Positions 1-5,388 of a stretch of 5,539 nucleotides of DNA are shown here, one piece after another. Both the position numbers and the translations under genes were made by a program. Under the pieces are notes generated by a model that was not told where the DNA came from, searched no databases, and saw only the letters and a program-made list of their open reading frames with translations. The first letter of the stretch is position 1. Every line of letters starts with the position of its first letter. This DNA is from Desulfovibrionales bacterium GWA2_65_9 (GTDB taxonomy: Bacteria > Desulfobacterota > Desulfovibrionia > Desulfovibrionales > Desulfovibrionaceae), in contig MGTN01000013.1 of assembly GCA_001799475.1 (NCBI GenBank), forward strand, positions 36,315-41,853, given 5' to 3'.

Positions 1-1719
1 GCTGTAGCCGTGGCGCACCACGGGCGTGAAGTTGAACACCCAGAGCACCGGGGCGCGGCCCCGCGCCAGGCGCGCAAAGGCCAGCACGGAGTTGCTCCAG
101 TCGTTGACGCTCATCCACTCGAAGCCCTTCCAGCTGGTGTCGGCCTCGTACATGGCCGGGGTCTCGCGCAGGACGCGGTTCAGGTCGCCCACCAGGCGCG
201 CCACGCCCGTGTGCGAGTCGAAGCTGTGCAGGATCCAGTCGAGCTCCTGCTTGCAGTTCCACTCGTTCCACTGGCCGAACTCGCAGCCCATGAACAGCAG
301 CTTCTTGCCGGGGTGCGCCCACTGGTAGGAGAGCAGCAGGCGCAGGTTGGCGAACTGCTGCCACATGTCGCCGGGCATCTTGGACAAGAGCGCGCCCTTG
401 CCGTGCACGACCTCGTCGTGGGAGATGGGCAGCACGAAGTTCTCGGTGAAGGCGTAGAGCATGGAGAAGGTCAGGTCGTTGTGGTGAAAGGCGCGGTGGA
501 TGGGCTCCTTGGAGAAATATTCCAGGGTGTCGTTCATCCAGCCCATGTTCCACTTGAAGGTGAAGCCCAGGCCGCCGGTGTAGGTGGGCCTGGACACGCC
601 GGGCCAAGCCGTGGACTCCTCGGCGATCATCAGCGCGCCGGGATAGTGGGCGTGGACCACGGTATTGAGTTCTTTCAGCAGTTCGATGGCGGCCAGGTTC
701 TCGCGCCCGCCGAACTCATTGGGTATCCACTCCCCGGCCTCGCGCGAGTAGTCCAGGTAGAGCATGGAGGCCACGGCGTCGATGCGGATGCCGTCGATGT
801 GGAACTCCTTGAACCAGTAGAGCGCGTTGGCCAGGAGGAAGTTCTTCACCTCGTGGCGGCTGTAGTTGAAGATGTAGGTGCCCCAGTCCGGGTGCTCGCC
901 CTTGCGCGGGTCCTCGTGCTCGAACAGCGCCGTGCCATCGAAGCGCCCCAGGCACCAGTCGTCTTTGGGGAAATGGCCCGGCACCCAGTCCAGGATGATG
1001 CCGATGCCCTCCTGGTGGCAGCGGTTCACGAAATAGCGCAGGCCGTCGGGCTCGCCAAAGCGCGAAGTGGGCGCGAAATAGTGGCTGGTCTGATAGCCCC
1101 AGGACTCGTCCAGCGGGTGCTCGGCCAGGGGCATGAACTCGATGTGCGTGAAGCCGAGCGACTTCACGTAACCAATGAGTTCGTCGGCCAACTGTTGATA
1201 AGTCAGGAAATTGCCGTCGCGCATGCGCCAGGAGCCAGCATGGACCTCGTACACCGACTGGGGCCGGTTCAGCGGCGGATTGTGGCGCTTGCGGTCGTCC
1301 AGCCACTCGGCGTCGGTCCACGCAAAACCATCCAGGTTCCAGGTGCGGGCGGCGTTGCCCGGGCGCATCTCGGCGAACAGAGCAAAGGGGTCGGTCTTGA
1401 AGGTGGTCTGGCCGTGGCGGTCCTTGACGGCGAACTTGTAGAGCTCGCCCCGTGGCAGGCCGGGCACGAACCCGGCCCAGATGCCCGAGGAGCCCACGGG
1501 ATAGAGCGGATAGTTCTTGCCCCACCACTCGTTGAACGGCCCAACGAGGCTGATCTTGCGCGCGTTGGGCGCCCAGACGGCGAAGCGGAAGCCCGGCAAA
1601 CCCTCCTGCTCGTGTGGGTGCGCGCCCAGGATGCGGTACAAATCCCAATGCTCGCCCTTGCCAAAGAGATACAGGTCAAAGGGCTCGATGAAAACCGGCT
1701 GGGTGACGATTTGGCTCAT
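1..1719 (-). CDS. glgB: 1,4-alpha-glucan branching enzyme, short form (3' end outside window)
   Basis: The enzyme (EC 2.4.1.18) cuts alpha-1,4-glucan chains and re-attaches the piece through an alpha-1,6 bond during cytoplasmic glycogen synthesis. 573 codons are visible and the gene runs off the left edge without a stop. A CBM48-type beta domain covers about residues 25-110, then the GH13 barrel. All four GH13 regions are present: DWVPGHF (D244), GIRIDAV (R312, nucleophile D314), MIAEEST (acid/base E367) and ISHDEVVHGKG (H434, D435). Spacings between these residues (70, 53, 68) equal those of E. coli GlgB (D335, D405, E458, D526), but everything sits 91 residues earlier. The extra N-terminal N1 module is therefore absent, and a full length near 640 residues is expected. 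The ATG at 1719 has GGAG 8 nt upstream (1728-1731), and no other start lies in frame nearby. It follows the GDSL gene on the same strand after 124 nt. Identification is firm. Confidence 0.97.
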   Translation of the reverse strand, partial: MSQIVTQPVFIEPFDLYLFGKGEHWDLYRILGAHPHEQEGLPGFRFAVWAPNARKISLVGPFNEWWGKNYPLYPVGSSGIWAGFVPGLPRGELYKFAVKDRHGQTTFKTDPFALFAEMRPGNAARTWNLDGFAWTDAEWLDDRKRHNPPLNRPQSVYEVHAGSWRMRDGNFLTYQQLADELIGYVKSLGFTHIEFMPLAEHPLDESWGYQTSHYFAPTSRFGEPDGLRYFVNRCHQEGIGIILDWVPGHFPKDDWCLGRFDGTALFEHEDPRKGEHPDWGTYIFNYSRHEVKNFLLANALYWFKEFHIDGIRIDAVASMLYLDYSREAGEWIPNEFGGRENLAAIELLKELNTVVHAHYPGALMIAEESTAWPGVSRPTYTGGLGFTFKWNMGWMNDTLEYFSKEPIHRAFHHNDLTFSMLYAFTENFVLPISHDEVVHGKGALLSKMPGDMWQQFANLRLLLSYQWAHPGKKLLFMGCEFGQWNEWNCKQELDWILHSFDSHTGVARLVGDLNRVLRETPAMYEADTSWKGFEWMSVNDWSNSVLAFARLARGRAPVLWVFNFTPVVRHGYS

Positions 1720-1843
1720 GCTGTTGGCTCCGGGTTGGGCTGCGACCTTCAGGACCGGGCGGCGCGGAACCCGCCCTATCTTTTCCCTACCCTACTTGCG
1801 CGCCGGAGACAACGCCCCTGCGCCAAAGCCACTCGATATGGCC
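1720..1843 (-). other. 124-nt leader/spacer between the GDSL gene and glgB
   Basis: This spacer has no ORF of note. Read on the minus strand it has a purine-rich centre with four GGG runs (1770-1792) and a weak stem (GGCGG pairing with CCGCC) without a U tract. No convincing -35/-10 pair or intrinsic terminator was found. glgB could therefore be read through from the upstream genes or have its own unrecognised promoter. Confidence 0.5.
1770..1792 (-). other. G-quadruplex-like motif in the glgB leader
   Basis: On the minus (glgB mRNA) strand, four GGG runs are separated by loops of 2, 8 and 1 nt (GGG-TA-GGG-AAAAGATA-GGG-C-GGG). One loop is a base longer than the usual 7-nt limit. The motif ends 50 nt before the glgB start codon. 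In a G-rich genome this may be chance. Confidence 0.35.
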
Positions 1844-2440
1844 TCAGAGCCCAAGCAGCGCCGCCAGGGGCGGCCACGCCGCAAGCAACCCGGCCATCTC
1901 GGCGTAGCCCTCGGCATCCGGGTGGATCATGTCGCCTGCGGCCAGGGCGGCCATGTAGCGCGGCGAGGATGACAGCGGGGGGAAAAGATCAAAGCCGGGC
2001 ACGCCCAACTCGTCGCAAACAACGAGCAACGCCAGGCCCAGCTCGCGGTTCCTGGCGGCCCAGGCGGGATCGCTGGACGGCGGCGGGGTCACGAAGAGGG
2101 TGCGGCCCCGGCCGGAGACCACTGCGGCCGCGCACAGCATGTCCCTGGTGGCGGCCACGGCCTCGGGCAGCGGCACCTGCTGGGGCCGGTCGGCCGCGCC
2201 GAAGCTGAAGACCAAGGCCATGTCCTCGCCGGGACGCTGGCGCCGCGCGGTCTCCTCCTGCCAGCGCGCGGCCACGCGCACGGAGCAGTCCCCGCGCAGG
2301 CCCAGGTTGCACAGGGTCAGCGCAGTGGCGCGCGCCGGGTCCAGGGCGAAGCTGGCCCGGGCCAGACGCCCGACCCAACCCAAAGCCTGGACGTCGCCGA
2401 TGCCCTGCACCGTGGAATCGCCAAGGAAGCAGACGACCAC
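1844..2440 (-). CDS. SGNH/GDSL-family hydrolase (lipase/esterase-like)
   Basis: A 198-residue protein starting with GTG. Family: small SGNH hydrolases using a Ser-His-Asp triad on esters; the substrate cannot be told from sequence. Block I is at the very N-terminus (FLGDST, nucleophile S9). Block II is NLGLRGD (residues 45-51, oxyanion Gly). Block V is DMIHPD (D170, H173), which supplies the catalytic Asp and His. Block III reads FSFGAAD (78-84): the usual GxND has Ala in place of the oxyanion-hole Asn at residue 83. No signal peptide is present, so it is probably cytoplasmic. The GTG is set by a strong SD, AAGGAGG (2447-2453), with 6-nt spacing; this SD overlaps the TAA of the preceding gene. 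The SD and the start of homology at GDS make the GTG start convincing. The fold is clear; activity is uncertain because of the block III change. Confidence 0.9.
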   Translation of the reverse strand: MVVCFLGDSTVQGIGDVQALGWVGRLARASFALDPARATALTLCNLGLRGDCSVRVAARWQEETARRQRPGEDMALVFSFGAADRPQQVPLPEAVAATRDMLCAAAVVSGRGRTLFVTPPPSSDPAWAARNRELGLALLVVCDELGVPGFDLFPPLSSSPRYMAALAAGDMIHPDAEGYAEMAGLLAAWPPLAALLGL

Positions 2441-2446
2441 GCCAAG

Positions 2447-2453
2447 CCTCCTT
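2447..2453 (-). promoter_or_regulatory. Shine-Dalgarno overlapping the upstream stop codon
   Basis: On the minus strand TAAGGAGG combines the TAA stop of the flavoprotein gene (2454-2452) with the SD of the GDSL gene, 6 nt before its GTG. This arrangement favours re-initiation, so the two proteins are probably made in a coupled way from one mRNA. Confidence 0.8.
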
Positions 2454-2919
2454 AGGTCAGCTTGAGCCGGGCCGTGGCCCGGTCCACGTCGATGGCCAGC
2501 ACCAGGGTCTTGTCCAGGATGCCCTCGTCGTAGGGGAAATCGTCGCGCCCGGCGTGCTTGCGCATGAGGGTGTTCAGGGCCGCCACCTTGTCGCCGCTCT
2601 TTTCAACCACGCGCACCAGGCCCGAACCCAGCACGCTGCGGAACGTGTAGCCCCACTGGCAGGCCAGCTCACCGGTCTTGGGCTCCAGGTCGACGGCAGC
2701 GGAGAAGGCCACGCGCGTGCGGCTGGCCACGGCCTGGCGCAGGGCCTCGGCCTTGCGGCCCTTCTTGGAGGAGTGCAGGTAGAGCACCCCGTCCTCAAAG
2801 GCGGCGTTCACAGGCACGGAGTACGGTCCGTCGCCGTCCACCAGGGCCAGGGTCACATACTCCGCGCGCTCCAGGATATCCGCCACCACTGCCTGATCAC
2901 TCGTCACGTCCTTGCGCAT
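2452..2919 (-). CDS. Pyridoxamine 5'-phosphate oxidase-fold, NimA-like flavin-binding protein
   Basis: A 155-residue protein with the split-barrel FMN-binding fold of the PNPOx-like superfamily (COG3467 / NimA type). Visible family features: the N-terminal helix then a YVTLALVDGDGPYSVPVN strand pair (21-38); the barrel segment LYLHSSKKGRKAEAL (46-60), which normally contacts FMN phosphate through basic residues; and CQWGYTFRSVLGSG (87-100), matching the family's YRSV-G segment. Length is normal for single-domain members. Relatives include nitroimidazole-resistance proteins and many uncharacterised flavoproteins, so the substrate is unknown. The ATG at 2919 is preferred, with GGAGG (2924-2928) 4 nt upstream; the in-frame TTG at 2922 leaves only 1 nt. 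It heads a unit with the GDSL gene 11 nt downstream. Fold assignment is firm, function open. Confidence 0.88.
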   Translation of the reverse strand: MRKDVTSDQAVVADILERAEYVTLALVDGDGPYSVPVNAAFEDGVLYLHSSKKGRKAEALRQAVASRTRVAFSAAVDLEPKTGELACQWGYTFRSVLGSGLVRVVEKSGDKVAALNTLMRKHAGRDDFPYDEGILDKTLVLAIDVDRATARLKLT

Positions 2920-2958
2920 CAATCCTCCGAAAGCCTGTTGGTGTTGCTCACAATATCC

Positions 2959-2987
2959 ATTTTATGCCAAATGCCGCAGGGCCACAA
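2959..2987 (-). promoter_or_regulatory. Candidate sigma-70-type promoter for the flavoprotein-GDSL unit
   Basis: On the minus strand, TTGTGG (2982-2987) and TAAAAT (2959-2964) are separated by exactly 17 nt. The -10 matches consensus at five of six positions; the -35 matches only its TTG. Predicted start near 2952 gives a leader of about 33 nt containing the GGAGG of the flavoprotein gene. Confidence 0.45.
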
Positions 2988-3051
2988 GTCCGCAGGAAAC
3001 ACACCCTGGCGGGGTTGCCAGGGCGGAAGCGGATGTTTACTGTCTGCGGGC
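2988..3051 (+). other. Possible structured leader RNA of the downstream DUF2064-like gene
   Basis: Read as RNA on the plus strand, GUCCGCAGG (2988-2996) pairs with UCUGCGGGC (3043-3051) over nine positions including two G-U pairs. It encloses a perfect 7-bp hairpin, CCCTGGC-GGGGTT-GCCAGGG (3004-3023), and a single-stranded stretch 3024-3042. It ends 40 nt before the ATG. No known riboswitch class was recognised. The hairpin alone could instead be a protein-binding inverted repeat. A copy of CCGCAGG at 2974-2980 offers an alternative partner for the outer stem. Confidence 0.3.
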
Positions 3052-3080
3052 CGCCGGGACGAGCATATTTCCCGCGCCAC

Positions 3081-3085
3081 AGGAG
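3081..3085 (+). promoter_or_regulatory. Ribosome binding site of the DUF2064-like gene
   Basis: AGGAG lies 6 nt before the ATG at 3092. It fixes this start rather than in-frame ATGs further upstream such as 2912, which would add 60 unrelated residues running through the divergent promoter region. Confidence 0.75.
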
Positions 3086-3091
3086 CCCTCA

Positions 3092-3808
3092 ATGAAATCC
3101 GCCGTACTGCTCTTCGCCAACCATCCCCTGCCGGTGCTGACGCCGGAAGCCCTGGCCTCCGGAAAGCCCGACGCCCTGGCCCTGGCCCTTTTGAAAGACA
3201 CCCTGCGCAACCTGGCCGATGTGGACGCCGACGTGTACCTGTTCCTTGAACCCGGCCAGAAACCCGGCCAGGACCCCGGCCAGGACAAGGACCACCTGAA
3301 GGACCAGGCCAAGGCCCTGCTCGGCAAGGGAAAATTCAAGATCGCCAACGCCCTGGGGCGCAACCGCACGGTGCAGCAGCGCAACGCCTTCCGCCTCGTG
3401 TTTTCGCTCCAGTACGAGCGCGCCATCCTGCTCGACAACGCCACCCCGGACCTGCCCGCTCATGCCGTGCAATCGGCCCTGGACGGCTTGGGCTGGAAGG
3501 GCGCATGCATCGGCCCGGTGCCCTCCTCCACGCAGGACCCGGACTCGGAACCGGAGCAGATCTACGCCCTGGGCTTCCACACCGAGGGCTGGATGACCGA
3601 GGCCTTTGACCAGGTGGGCCGCGACCGCCCAGGCCTGTTCCGCAGGCTGGAGACGCTGATCCTCTTCTACGAGCGCAAGGTCCGCCTGCTGCCGGGATAC
3701 GCGCCGATCACCGCCCTGGACCAGTGCCCGGCCCTGGCCGAACGCTGCCAGGGCACGCGCTTTGCCCAGCTGCCCTCGGTGCGCCTGGCCGGAGAACGCC
3801 CGGCCTAA
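3092..3808 (+). CDS. Divergent DUF2064 (TIGR04282/COG3222)-like glycosyltransferase-related protein
   Basis: A 238-residue soluble protein resembling the DUF2064 family, whose GT-A-like fold suggests nucleotide-sugar transfer. The fit is seen in the N-terminal VLLFANHPLP strand (5-14), LLKDTL (33-38), GRNRTVQQRNAF (89-100) before YERAILLDNATPDLP (108-122), and YALGF (158-162). Family hallmarks are altered: the basic PGxVKTRL stretch after the first strand is missing, the usual GSDxPDLP reads DNATPDLP, and the DGGYYLLGL segment reads SEPEQIYALGF. Residues 54-65 are a short PGQ(K/D) repeat in a charged insertion. Start chosen from AGGAG at 3081-3085. It diverges from the flavoprotein gene and converges on the MocR gene with a 33-bp gap. 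It may be an inactive or re-purposed family member; a distant unrelated GT-A protein is the alternative. Confidence 0.7.
   Translation: MKSAVLLFANHPLPVLTPEALASGKPDALALALLKDTLRNLADVDADVYLFLEPGQKPGQDPGQDKDHLKDQAKALLGKGKFKIANALGRNRTVQQRNAFRLVFSLQYERAILLDNATPDLPAHAVQSALDGLGWKGACIGPVPSSTQDPDSEPEQIYALGFHTEGWMTEAFDQVGRDRPGLFRRLETLILFYERKVRLLPGYAPITALDQCPALAERCQGTRFAQLPSVRLAGERPA
3251..3286 (+). repeat. Three copies of a 12-bp tandem repeat inside the DUF2064-like gene
   Basis: CCCGGCCAGAAA is followed by CCCGGCCAGGAC twice. The unit is four codons, so the repeats add PGQK, PGQD, PGQD (residues 54-65) without shifting frame. The next bases (AAGGAC, then AAGGAC again at 3299) continue a Lys/Asp/Gln-rich low-complexity stretch to about residue 74. 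Confidence 0.9.
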
Positions 3809-3841
3809 GACTCGGCCCAAAACTCGCCGTGGACCGCCGGC
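3809..3841. other. 33-bp spacer between convergent genes
   Basis: The stop codons of the DUF2064-like gene and the MocR gene face each other here. Only short GC stems (CGGC with GCCG) are present and there is no T-run on either strand, so no intrinsic terminator is supported. Transcripts from the two sides probably overlap at their 3' ends. Confidence 0.5.
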
Positions 3842-5224
3842 TCAGACAATGGCCCGGCCCGGCCGGGGCTGCTGGCCGAGCAGCTCCACCAAAATCGTGA
3901 GGCCGCGCCGGAGCTCCTCGCGGCTGCGCGCGGCGCTCAAGGACACGCGCACGGCCATGGGCGCTGAGGTCTGCCCCAGGGCAAAGGACTCCCCGGCCAC
4001 CACGACCACCCCGCGCTCCAGGGCCGCGCGCTCGAAGTCCGACCCGCGCCAGGGCTCCGGCAGCTCCAGCCAGAGAAAATAGCCGTCGCGCCGGGAACGG
4101 AAACGCTGACCGGCCAGGACCTCCCGCGCCAGATCGCTGCGTTTGGCGCCCTCGGCGCGCTTGCGCGCCAGCACCTTGCCCGCCGTGCCGTCATTGATCC
4201 ACATGCAGGCCAGCTCCACGCACAGCGGCGCGGCCAGCCAGGTGGTGCCGGTGATGCCCAGCGCCAGGCGCTCCACATGCTCCTGCGGACTGGCCACAAA
4301 GGCCACGCGCAGCCCCCCGGCGATGCTCTTGGACACGCTGGCCACGAAGAACGTGCGCTCCGGGGTCAGGCTGGCCAGGGTCAGGCTGGGGTCCTCGGCG
4401 GTGAGGGCGTAGGCCGCATCCTCCAGCACGAGCAGCCCGCGCTGCCGGGCGATGTCCGCCAGGCGCGCCAGACGCTCCGGGCCGGCGCCGGCGGTGGTCG
4501 GGTTGTGCACGCCGGGCATGAAGTACAGGCCGCGCACGGCCTCGCGGGCGCAGGCCTCGGCCAGGGCCTCCGGCAGCACGCCCTCCCCGTCGCAGTCCAA
4601 CGGCACGAGCTTGAGTCCGGCCAGGGCCGCAGCAGTCATGAGCCCGGGATAGTTCAGACTGGCCGCAGCGATGCGGTCCCCAGGCCGGAAGAGCACGGAA
4701 AAGAGCACCACCAGAGCGTGCTGGCCGCCGCTGGTGATCAGCACACGCTCCGAGTCCACGGACAGGCCGAAGCGCGCCAGCCAGGCCGCCCCGACCTCGC
4801 GGTGCCGGGCCATGCCGCGCGAAGACTGGTAGCGCAGCAATTCCTGCACGTCCCCGCGCCCGGCCAGCTCCCGCAGACCCGCGCCCAGGTCCGGGTCCAG
4901 GCCATACATGCCCATCACCAGCCCCAGGTCGATGCGTTCCGGCTGCGAGACATCGCTGCCCCACCAGGGCGTGGCGTCGTCGCGGCCCAGGGAGACCACG
5001 GTGCCGCGCCCGACCTCGCCGCGCACCAGCCCGCGCCGGGCGGCCTCGGCATAGCCGCGCGTCACGGTGCCCACGGTGACACCCAGGGCGTCGGCCAGGG
5101 CGCGGTGCGTGGGCAGGCGATCGCCGGACTTGAGCGCGCCGCGCTCCACGTCGGCCATGATGGCGTCCGCCAGCCCGAGATACATGGGCCTGTCCCCTGC
5201 CAGTTGTGGTATCCATATTGTCAT
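3842..5224 (-). CDS. MocR-type transcriptional regulator (GntR HTH fused to class I aminotransferase-like domain)
   Basis: A 460-residue protein, the usual MocR length. Residues 13-78 form a GntR winged helix (RLPTHRALADALGVTVGTVTRGYAEA, then the wing GEVGRGTVV). A linker leads to a fold-type I PLP domain from about residue 100. PLP residues all look intact: phosphate-site SGGQHA (165-170), HNPT (N241), EDAAY (D269, Y272), Schiff-base lysine in SVSKS (K299), R306, and R426 in VRVSLS for the substrate carboxylate. The family senses PLP or an amino-acid adduct and controls neighbouring genes. The ATG at 5224 has no SD but gives the family's usual N-terminus (WIPQL before the Y-LAD-I helix). M14 (ATG at 5185), with AGGGGA 7 nt upstream, is the alternative start. 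It diverges from azlC, its probable target. An inverted repeat covers the start codon, implying autoregulation. Confidence 0.93.
   Translation of the reverse strand: MTIWIPQLAGDRPMYLGLADAIMADVERGALKSGDRLPTHRALADALGVTVGTVTRGYAEAARRGLVRGEVGRGTVVSLGRDDATPWWGSDVSQPERIDLGLVMGMYGLDPDLGAGLRELAGRGDVQELLRYQSSRGMARHREVGAAWLARFGLSVDSERVLITSGGQHALVVLFSVLFRPGDRIAAASLNYPGLMTAAALAGLKLVPLDCDGEGVLPEALAEACAREAVRGLYFMPGVHNPTTAGAGPERLARLADIARQRGLLVLEDAAYALTAEDPSLTLASLTPERTFFVASVSKSIAGGLRVAFVASPQEHVERLALGITGTTWLAAPLCVELACMWINDGTAGKVLARKRAEGAKRSDLAREVLAGQRFRSRRDGYFLWLELPEPWRGSDFERAALERGVVVVAGESFALGQTSAPMAVRVSLSAARSREELRRGLTILVELLGQQPRPGRAIV
4363..4389 (-). repeat. Short direct repeat within the MocR gene
   Basis: GGGTCAGGCTGG occurs at 4363-4374 and 4378-4389 on the plus strand, a 15-bp period. 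In the protein it corresponds to the repeated SLT in DPSLTLASLTPE (residues 278-289). This is a small in-frame duplication in a surface-like segment shortly before the PLP lysine. Confidence 0.6.
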
Positions 5225-5234
5225 AGTGACAATA
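5216..5234. promoter_or_regulatory. Perfect 19-bp inverted repeat over the mocR start codon (probable operator)
   Basis: TATTGTCA-TAG-TGACAATA has perfect 8-bp arms around a 3-bp centre. It covers the MocR start codon (5224-5222), the predicted transcription start and part of the predicted -10. A dimer bound here would block its own gene. The protein that binds is inferred to be MocR itself, not shown. Confidence 0.7.
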
Positions 5235-5261
5235 AATACATTGACCGCAAGTTTCTGTCAA
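5233..5261 (-). promoter_or_regulatory. Candidate mocR promoter
   Basis: On the minus strand a perfect TTGACA -35 (5256-5261) is followed after 17 nt by TATTTA (5233-5238), a weak -10 matching only the TAT. The predicted start falls at about 5224-5227, that is at the MocR ATG or 1-3 nt before it. There is no SD upstream of the ATG, so a leaderless transcript is suggested. Confidence 0.5.
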
Positions 5262-5313
5262 CATATCTCCTGACTCACAGCCCAATCGCTCCAACACGTT
5301 GCGCGGGAGCATA

Positions 5314-5340
5314 TTGCGAGACACCATCAACACATACAAT
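5314..5340 (+). promoter_or_regulatory. Candidate azlC promoter
   Basis: TTGCGA (5314-5319) and TACAAT (5335-5340, five of six consensus positions) are 15 nt apart, which is short. The -10 lies within the left arm of the second inverted repeat. A predicted start near 5347 gives about 42 nt of leader. TTGACC (5241-5246) with TATCTC 17 nt downstream (5264-5269) is a weaker alternative. Confidence 0.35.
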
Positions 5341-5352
5341 GCCACATTGTAT
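5334..5352. promoter_or_regulatory. Second perfect 19-bp inverted repeat upstream of azlC (probable operator)
   Basis: ATACAATG-CCA-CATTGTAT again has perfect 8-bp arms and a 3-bp centre, 118 bp centre to centre from the repeat at the mocR start. Both share the ATTGT/ACAAT pentamer, but the halves are arranged in opposite order. It overlaps the best azlC -10 and ends 36 nt before the azlC ATG. Confidence 0.65.
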
Positions 5353-5379
5353 CGATCAAAGACCATAAGCTGAGATGCT

Positions 5380-5384
5380 GGAGG
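5380..5384 (+). promoter_or_regulatory. Ribosome binding site of azlC
   Basis: GGAGG with 4 nt (GAAC) before the ATG at 5389; no other plausible start follows before the family homology begins. Confidence 0.7.
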
Positions 5385-5388
5385 GAAC

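Noticed and set aside
1808..1830. Sigma-54-like promoter (TGGCGC...TTGTC) upstream of glgB
   Set aside because: The required GG-N10-GC spacing is not met; TT falls where GC is needed.
10..2208. A 732-codon plus-strand open frame opposite glgB and the GDSL gene
   Set aside because: It lies antisense to two clearly homologous genes, its translation is His/Val/Gly/Arg-rich and shows no domain, and long open antisense frames are expected from strong third-position GC bias.
2920..2922. TTG start one codon upstream of the flavoprotein ATG
   Set aside because: It would leave only 1 nt after GGAGG; the ATG at 2919 has better, though still short, spacing.
2974..2996. Direct repeat CCGCAGG (2974-2980, 2990-2996) as a pair of operator half-sites
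   Set aside because: It is only 7 bp in a GC-rich background with no third copy; kept only as a possible alternative stem partner.
3089..3820. A 243-codon minus-strand frame opposite the DUF2064-like gene
   Set aside because: Shadow frame: no SD-supported start, Gln/Val/Gly-rich composition, and the plus-strand gene has a good SD and family resemblance.
3858..3867. GC palindrome CCCGGCCGGG near the 3' end of mocR as a terminator for the convergent gene
   Set aside because: It has no loop and no T-run and lies inside the MocR coding sequence, encoding ordinary residues.
5207..5212. ATACCA (minus strand), resembling the GabR half-site of Bacillus
   Set aside because: Only one copy exists and it lies in the coding sequence; GabR-type sites need a spaced direct repeat.
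4277..5368. A 363-codon plus-strand open frame opposite the MocR gene
   Set aside because: It is antisense to a complete MocR protein, low-complexity in composition and has no recognisable family; its 3' part crosses both operators and the mocR promoter.
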